Source of the DNA: an uncultured Mollicutes bacterium | GTDB taxonomy: Bacteria > Bacillota_I > Bacilli_A > Acholeplasmatales > Anaeroplasmataceae | Length of the DNA stretch: 32,268 bases | Reading direction: 5' to 3' | Assembly: GCA_947177025.1 (NCBI GenBank) | Contig: CAMWSQ010000006.1 | Coordinates: 1-32,268 of the forward strand | In this document: positions 27,170 through 32,268 of the stretch, in pieces | How positions within the stretch are numbered: position 1 is the first letter of the stretch | Layout: every line of letters begins with the position of its first letter | Notes under the pieces: generated by a model | The model's input: the letters and a program-made list of their open reading frames with translations, nothing else | Databases searched by the model: none | Told to the model about the DNA's origin: nothing | Position numbers and translations under genes: made by a program

Positions 27170-28003
27170 TTAATTGATTCGACATTTTTTCAATAAAGAG
27201 ATTTCTGCTTTATATCCTTCATCCTCATTTGGTGTCTCTAGATAGAAAGGCAAATCCTTCAATTTTGGATGATTAATTATACGGACAATAGCCTCTTTGC
27301 CTATTGTTCCTTCTCCAATTTTAGCATGTCTGTCTTTATTAGATGCAAAAGGCATCATAGAATCATTTAAATGGATAGCTTTTAATCTATCTAATCCAAT
27401 AATCGCATCAAATTCTTCTAGCACACCATCTAAATCATTTACAACATCATAGCCTGCAGAATACACATGACAAGTATCTAAGCAAACTCCGAGCTTTTCA
27501 TTATGCTCTACTTTATTGATAATTTCAGCAATTTCTTCAAAGCTACGTCCAATTTCACTTCCCTTACCAGCCATAGTTTCAAGTAAAATTGTTGTCTTCA
27601 TTTCTGGATAAATAACTTCATTAAGTATTTCCACAATTTGAGCTATTCCTACTTCTACACCTTGGCCTGTATGACTTCCTGGGTGAAAATTATATAAGGC
27701 ATTAGGAAAATGCTCTAGCATTTCTATATCAGATTGAAATACCATTCTTGCAAATTCTCTAGTTTGTGGATTGGCAGAACATGCATTTAATGTATAAGGA
27801 GCATGACATAAAAGTCCTTCTATCCCTACCGATTTTGCATATTCCATGAATTCTTCGAAATCCTTTTGATCCCAAGGACGAGCTTTACCACCTTGGGGAT
27901 TTCTAGAAAAATACTGAAATGTATTTCCTCCTAAATCTGTTATATTCTTTCCTGCTTTTAAAAATCCATTTGCAATGGATAAGTGACATCCTATTTTAAA
28001 CAT
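27170..28003 (-). CDS. nfo: Endonuclease IV (AP endonuclease)
   Basis: IGCHLSIANGF, TFQYFSRNPQGGKAR, LLCHAPYTLNACS, LGVCLDTCHVYSAGYD, HLNDSMMPFASNKDRHAKIGEGTIG. Start at internal ATG 28003 behind GGAGG. Confidence 0.95.
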   Translation of the reverse strand: MFKIGCHLSIANGFLKAGKNITDLGGNTFQYFSRNPQGGKARPWDQKDFEEFMEYAKSVGIEGLLCHAPYTLNACSANPQTREFARMVFQSDIEMLEHFPNALYNFHPGSHTGQGVEVGIAQIVEILNEVIYPEMKTTILLETMAGKGSEIGRSFEEIAEIINKVEHNEKLGVCLDTCHVYSAGYDVVNDLDGVLEEFDAIIGLDRLKAIHLNDSMMPFASNKDRHAKIGEGTIGKEAIVRIINHPKLKDLPFYLETPNEDEGYKAEISLLKKCRIN

Positions 28004-28116
28004 TTTATTTCCTCCAAACAAACATCATTTCTTTTTGGAATTCTATTTTTTACAAGTATGTGTTTTTCTCTTTGCCTAAATCCTATTTTAACACCTATAA
28101 TTCAATATAAATCTTT

Positions 28117-29106
28117 TCAATCAAGAAAGTCAATGTAAGATTGAACAATTTCTTTAATTTCATCCGTCTGTTTACTATATTCTTTGTTTATATCGTAACC
28201 TACAAGTTCTATAATTTGTTGCCTTGATTCTATCTTAATAGTGTCATTTGAAGCATTGCCAAATAATAAGTATGTATGATTTTGCTTTGGCACTCCAAAC
28301 CCTACAGGATTTTCATCATACCAGTAGTTTACTCCAACAAAACTAATATAACGTATATCTTTTAGACTTTCTGTTTCTTTCAATAACTCTGTTATATTAA
28401 TTTTATAAAAAACTTGAGGAATAGCTATGTTTTCTTTGGGATTTTCATTGCTTCTGTCTAAAGATTCTGATGCAGTCCAAATAAAGATTGTATTATATGC
28501 TTGAACAATTTCTTCTACTGTTTCTAGTGTAGGTAAACCTAAATCATATTCCATGACCTTATCTATAACATTTTTATATCTTGATATTGTTTGAGAAATA
28601 CTTTGATTTTGTGCAGACAAGGACTTAGAACTATCATATTCTTCTAATAAAATCTTTTGTTGATTTTGGTAAAGAATATAATCATCTTTCTTTAATCGCT
28701 TGTTTGCCTCATTCGCTTTATTTGTGAAAAAAAGATAGTATTTATTTTTTTGAAGAATTTCATCATTTTCAGAATATAAAGACCAAGTATTTAAATAGAG
28801 CTTTCCTCCACAAAAACAAATGCGTCCTTCTTTATCCCCAGTTCCTTTTAGATACTCAACGATTTCGAGATTATAAATCGTATATGGAATGTCGACTCCT
28901 GTACCATCATATTGCTTGGTTTCAGCTTCATTTTTTATTTTTCCTACAAATACATATTCGCAAGCATCTATGAACTCTTTATCTGTTGAATATAGATTAC
29001 AATCGCTTCTTTGAATATTTACTCGTTTCGCATTTAAAACTACAAATCCTATTATAACTAATGAAACAAATATAATAGATAAAATCACAATTAATTTTTT
29101 CTTCAT
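28117..29106 (-). CDS. Uncharacterised membrane-anchored/secreted protein with two internally related domains
   Basis: N-terminal hydrophobic segment; two similar halves (see findings). Confidence 0.6.
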   Translation of the reverse strand: MKKKLIVILSIIFVSLVIIGFVVLNAKRVNIQRSDCNLYSTDKEFIDACEYVFVGKIKNEAETKQYDGTGVDIPYTIYNLEIVEYLKGTGDKEGRICFCGGKLYLNTWSLYSENDEILQKNKYYLFFTNKANEANKRLKKDDYILYQNQQKILLEEYDSSKSLSAQNQSISQTISRYKNVIDKVMEYDLGLPTLETVEEIVQAYNTIFIWTASESLDRSNENPKENIAIPQVFYKINITELLKETESLKDIRYISFVGVNYWYDENPVGFGVPKQNHTYLLFGNASNDTIKIESRQQIIELVGYDINKEYSKQTDEIKEIVQSYIDFLD

Positions 29107-29283
29107 TCCTTATCCCCCTTTTTAAAAAAATGAAACAAAGCAAGCATATCCCTAGGTAATTTATCAAAAATATTTGATTTATCCTCTGTATAATATAATA
29201 TCAAAAAAGAAAACAAAATACAACATAATACTAAATTTTCAAAAATTATATATGGATATTTAAAATCTAAGAAAACAAAAAGA

Positions 29284-29306
29284 AAACTGCTAGTTTCCTA
29301 GCAGTT
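29284..29306 (-). terminator. Rho-independent terminator downstream of PFOR
   Basis: AACTGCTAG-TTTC-CTAGCAGTT with minus-strand T-rich tail (TTTCTTTTTG). Confidence 0.75.
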
Positions 29307-29322
29307 CCCGTTATGTATAATT

Positions 29323-32268
29323 TTACTTATTAGGATATTCGATATTAGCTAAACGAGTGTAGTTAGCAAATCTCTTTTGTGCATCCTTTAAATTTGTTTC
29401 AAGAAGATCTTGAGCCTTTTCAGGATTAATCTTAACTAATTGAGCATAACGTCCTTCGTTCATTAGGAAGTCATTATACTTAGACCAATCTGGTTCTTTA
29501 GAATCCATAGTGAATGGGTTCTTGCCTTCCTTAGCTAAATCAGGATTATATCTGAATGTTGGCCAATATCCACATTCAGTAGCCTTCTTAGCTTCCATTT
29601 GGCTCATGAATAAGCCCTTCTTAATGTTATGAGCAATACATGGAGCATAGCAGATTACGATAGATGGACCATTGTAAGCTTCTGCTTCTTTTAATGCCTT
29701 AATTACTTGGTTTTGGTTGTAACCATGAGATACAGTTGCAACATAAACATGACCATAAGACATAGCAATTGAAGCTAAATCCTTCTTGAATGTTGGCTTA
29801 CCAGCAGCAGCAAACTTAGCGATAGCACCAGTTCTTGAAGACTTAGAAGATTGACCACCTGTATTAGAGTAAACCTCTGTATCAACAACTAGGATGTTAA
29901 CATCTTCGTTATTAGCAATAACATGGTCTAAACCACCATAGCCAATATCATAAGCCCAACCATCACCACCGATGATCCATTGGCTAACCTTAACTAGGTA
30001 ATCCTTTAAGGATAGAATTTCTTCTGCATAAGGAGCTTTAATTCCCTTCATTGCAGCAACAATTTTTGGAGCTAATTCCTTAGTCTTAGCACCAGATGTA
30101 CGGTTTTCCATCCATTCAGTACATAACTTTTGTGCCTCAGCTGGCATTGCATCCATATTTAAAGCCATAACGTTTTGGATTCTATCACGTAAAGTTTCAA
30201 CAGCCATACGCATACCAAATCCAAATTCAGCATTATCCTCAAATAAAGAGTTAGCCCAAGCTGGTCCACGACCTTCTGCGTCTGTAGTATATGGGCTTGA
30301 TGGATAAGATCCAGAATAGATTGATGTACAACCTGTTGCATTTGCAACTAGCATACGATCACCAAACAATTGAGAAACTGCCTTAACATATGGAGTTTCA
30401 CCACAACCACCACAAGCTCCAGAGAATTCAAATAATGGTTTAGAGAATTGAACATTCTTAGCATTATTTGTTCCAGCAACATCGCCCTTGTAGCTTACCT
30501 TATTATAGAAGTATTCACATACTTTTGCTTCTTTGTTCTTATTAGATTCAGCCATAGTATGAGAAGTTAACGCAGGATTCTTAACCATTGTTCCATCTTC
30601 TGCTTTCTTTGGCTTACCAGGACAAACAGTTAAACATACACCACAGCCTGTACAATCTAATGTAGAAACTTGAAGTGTATACTTATATCCCTTGAATCCT
30701 GTAGCATCTAAGAATTGAGCACCCTTAGGAGCCTTAGCAACTTCCTCTTCAGTACATAAGAATGGACGGATACATGCATGTGGACAAACAAATGCACATT
30801 GATTACATTGAATACAGTTTTCAGATGTCCATAGAGGTACATCAGTAGCTACTCCACGCTTTTCATAAGCTGCAGTTCCTTGAGGCATATGGCAATCATC
30901 ACCGAACTTAGCAAATACAGATAGAGGTAAAGAGTCACCATCGATAGCGTTGATTACATCAGCAATCTCTCTAACGAATGCAGGTCTCTTCATATCAACC
31001 TTCTTCTCTTCATCTACTAAATTAGCCCAATCAGGGTTTACAGGAACTTCAACAAGTCTTGTTCCACCCATATCAATTGCCTTATGGTTTTGATCTACAA
31101 CATCTTGACCCTTCTTCAAGTAAGTCTTAGTTGCAAATTCCTTCATATGTTGTTTAGCTTCTTCATAATTCATGATTTGTTCATTTAACTTGAAGAATGC
31201 AGATTGCATAATTGTGTTAACACCTAAGCCTGGACGGAAGCCACATTCTCTTGCAGCAGCATTTGCAGCAATAATGTAGAACTTAGCATGCTTTTCAGCT
31301 AATAATCTCTTATAACGGTTAGGTAATCTCTTTTCAATATTCTTAGCATCTACTACTGTATTAAGTAAGAATGTTCCGCCATCACGTAATCCTACAATCA
31401 TATCAAACTTATCAAGATAAGCATCTAATGAACAAGATACAAAGTGTGGTTGGTTAACTAAATATGTAGAACGAATAGGGTTCTTAGAGAAACGTAAGTG
31501 TAATCTTGTAGAACCACCAGACTTCTTAGAGTCATATGCAGCATAGCTTTGAGAATAGAAAGATGTATAGTCACCAACGATCTTAGAAATATTCTTACAA
31601 GCACCAACTGTACCATCAGAACCTAATCCGAAGAATAATAATTCTGTTGTTGTAGGATCAGCAACGTCAATATTTTCAGTAACCTCTAATGAAGTATACT
31701 TAATATCATCATTAATACCTAAAGTGAAATGATCCTTTGGTTTTGACTTCTTTAAGTTGCAGAATACTGCATTTACTAAATCTGGAGTTGTATCCTTACT
31801 AGATAGACCATAGCGTCCACCAACAATAACAGGAGCATCCTTAGCACCAAAATATGCAGCCTTAACATCTAAGCATAATGGCTCATATAAAGCACCTTGT
31901 TCAATAGTTCTATCTAATACAGCAATTCTCTTTACTGTCTTAGGCATAGCCTTTAAGAACTTAGAAACAACAAATGGACGATATAAATGAACCTTTAAAA
32001 TACCTACTTTTTCGCCTCTAGCTGTTAAGAAGTCAACTACTTCCTCAGCACATTGAGTAACTGAGCCCATAGCTACGATAACATACTTAGCATCCTTAGC
32101 ACCATAGTATGAATATGGTTGATACTTACGTCCAGTTGCCTTAGATATAGCCTTCATATACTTTTCAACTACATCATATAAGCCTTCATACTTAAAGTTT
32201 TGAAGCTCTCTAGTTTGGAAGTAAACGTCATCATTTTGAGCTGTACCACGAGTCTTAGGATGTGCAGG
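29323..32268 (-). CDS. nifJ: Pyruvate:ferredoxin (flavodoxin) oxidoreductase, 5' end outside the window
   Basis: CIQCNQCAFVCPHACIRP, CTGCGVCLTVCPG, GACGGCGETPYVK, GGDGWAYDIGYGGLDHV, NTGGQSSKSSRTGAIAKFAAAGK. The frame stays open upstream of the ORF-track Met (PAHPKTRGTAQNDDVYFQTRELQNFKYEGLYDVVEKYMKAI) to the window edge. Confidence 0.97.
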   Translation of the reverse strand, partial: PAHPKTRGTAQNDDVYFQTRELQNFKYEGLYDVVEKYMKAISKATGRKYQPYSYYGAKDAKYVIVAMGSVTQCAEEVVDFLTARGEKVGILKVHLYRPFVVSKFLKAMPKTVKRIAVLDRTIEQGALYEPLCLDVKAAYFGAKDAPVIVGGRYGLSSKDTTPDLVNAVFCNLKKSKPKDHFTLGINDDIKYTSLEVTENIDVADPTTTELLFFGLGSDGTVGACKNISKIVGDYTSFYSQSYAAYDSKKSGGSTRLHLRFSKNPIRSTYLVNQPHFVSCSLDAYLDKFDMIVGLRDGGTFLLNTVVDAKNIEKRLPNRYKRLLAEKHAKFYIIAANAAARECGFRPGLGVNTIMQSAFFKLNEQIMNYEEAKQHMKEFATKTYLKKGQDVVDQNHKAIDMGGTRLVEVPVNPDWANLVDEEKKVDMKRPAFVREIADVINAIDGDSLPLSVFAKFGDDCHMPQGTAAYEKRGVATDVPLWTSENCIQCNQCAFVCPHACIRPFLCTEEEVAKAPKGAQFLDATGFKGYKYTLQVSTLDCTGCGVCLTVCPGKPKKAEDGTMVKNPALTSHTMAESNKNKEAKVCEYFYNKVSYKGDVAGTNNAKNVQFSKPLFEFSGACGGCGETPYVKAVSQLFGDRMLVANATGCTSIYSGSYPSSPYTTDAEGRGPAWANSLFEDNAEFGFGMRMAVETLRDRIQNVMALNMDAMPAEAQKLCTEWMENRTSGAKTKELAPKIVAAMKGIKAPYAEEILSLKDYLVKVSQWIIGGDGWAYDIGYGGLDHVIANNEDVNILVVDTEVYSNTGGQSSKSSRTGAIAKFAAAGKPTFKKDLASIAMSYGHVYVATVSHGYNQNQVIKALKEAEAYNGPSIVICYAPCIAHNIKKGLFMSQMEAKKATECGYWPTFRYNPDLAKEGKNPFTMDSKEPDWSKYNDFLMNEGRYAQLVKINPEKAQDLLETNLKDAQKRFANYTRLANIEYPNK

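Noticed and set aside
29110-29298. Open frame without ATG upstream of the 28117 gene (FKYPYIIFENLVLCCILFSFLILYYTEDKSNIFDKLPRDMLALFHFFKKGIRNEE...)
   Set aside because: Looks protein-like but lacks ATG and a credible RBS, and overlaps the PFOR terminator and likely promoter; possible relic, not called.
30159-30347. 62-aa minus-strand ORF inside nifJ
   Set aside because: Alternate frame within a strongly supported PFOR gene; low-complexity translation.

Overview
Low-GC Firmicutes-type chromosomal segment, mostly coding on the minus strand. Recognisable content: (i) a translationally coupled WYL regulator / HAD phosphatase / cytoplasmic FG-GAP-repeat protein unit; (ii) galU plus a two-TM protein with a histone-H1-like basic tail; (iii) a tRNA-His(GTG) gene followed by a small accessory islet (VOC protein, leader-ORF/terminator attenuator, RhuM-PLD-like protein), bounded by two near-identical copies of the tRNA 3' flank and terminator; (iv) a very large BspA-like LRR lipoprotein with long internal repeats; (v) a CBS / GNAT / MsrA / DUF2188 unit in which GNAT and MsrA look like one fused ORF split by a 1-nt frameshift; (vi) a compact aromatic amino acid operon (aroF-tyrA-aroB-aroA-chorismate mutase-aroE-aroC) ending in a GltD-like flavoprotein; (vii) a heterodimeric ABC exporter, endonuclease IV, and a 5'-truncated pyruvate:ferredoxin oxidoreductase at the right edge. 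I see no CRISPR array, transposase, integrase or obvious multi-gene defence system. The strongest candidates for something undescribed are the tRNA-His islet with its leader-peptide attenuator, the GNAT-MsrA fusion with a possible frameshift, and the aroC-coupled GltD-like reductase. All calls are from reading motifs and base pairing by eye; no database search was run.
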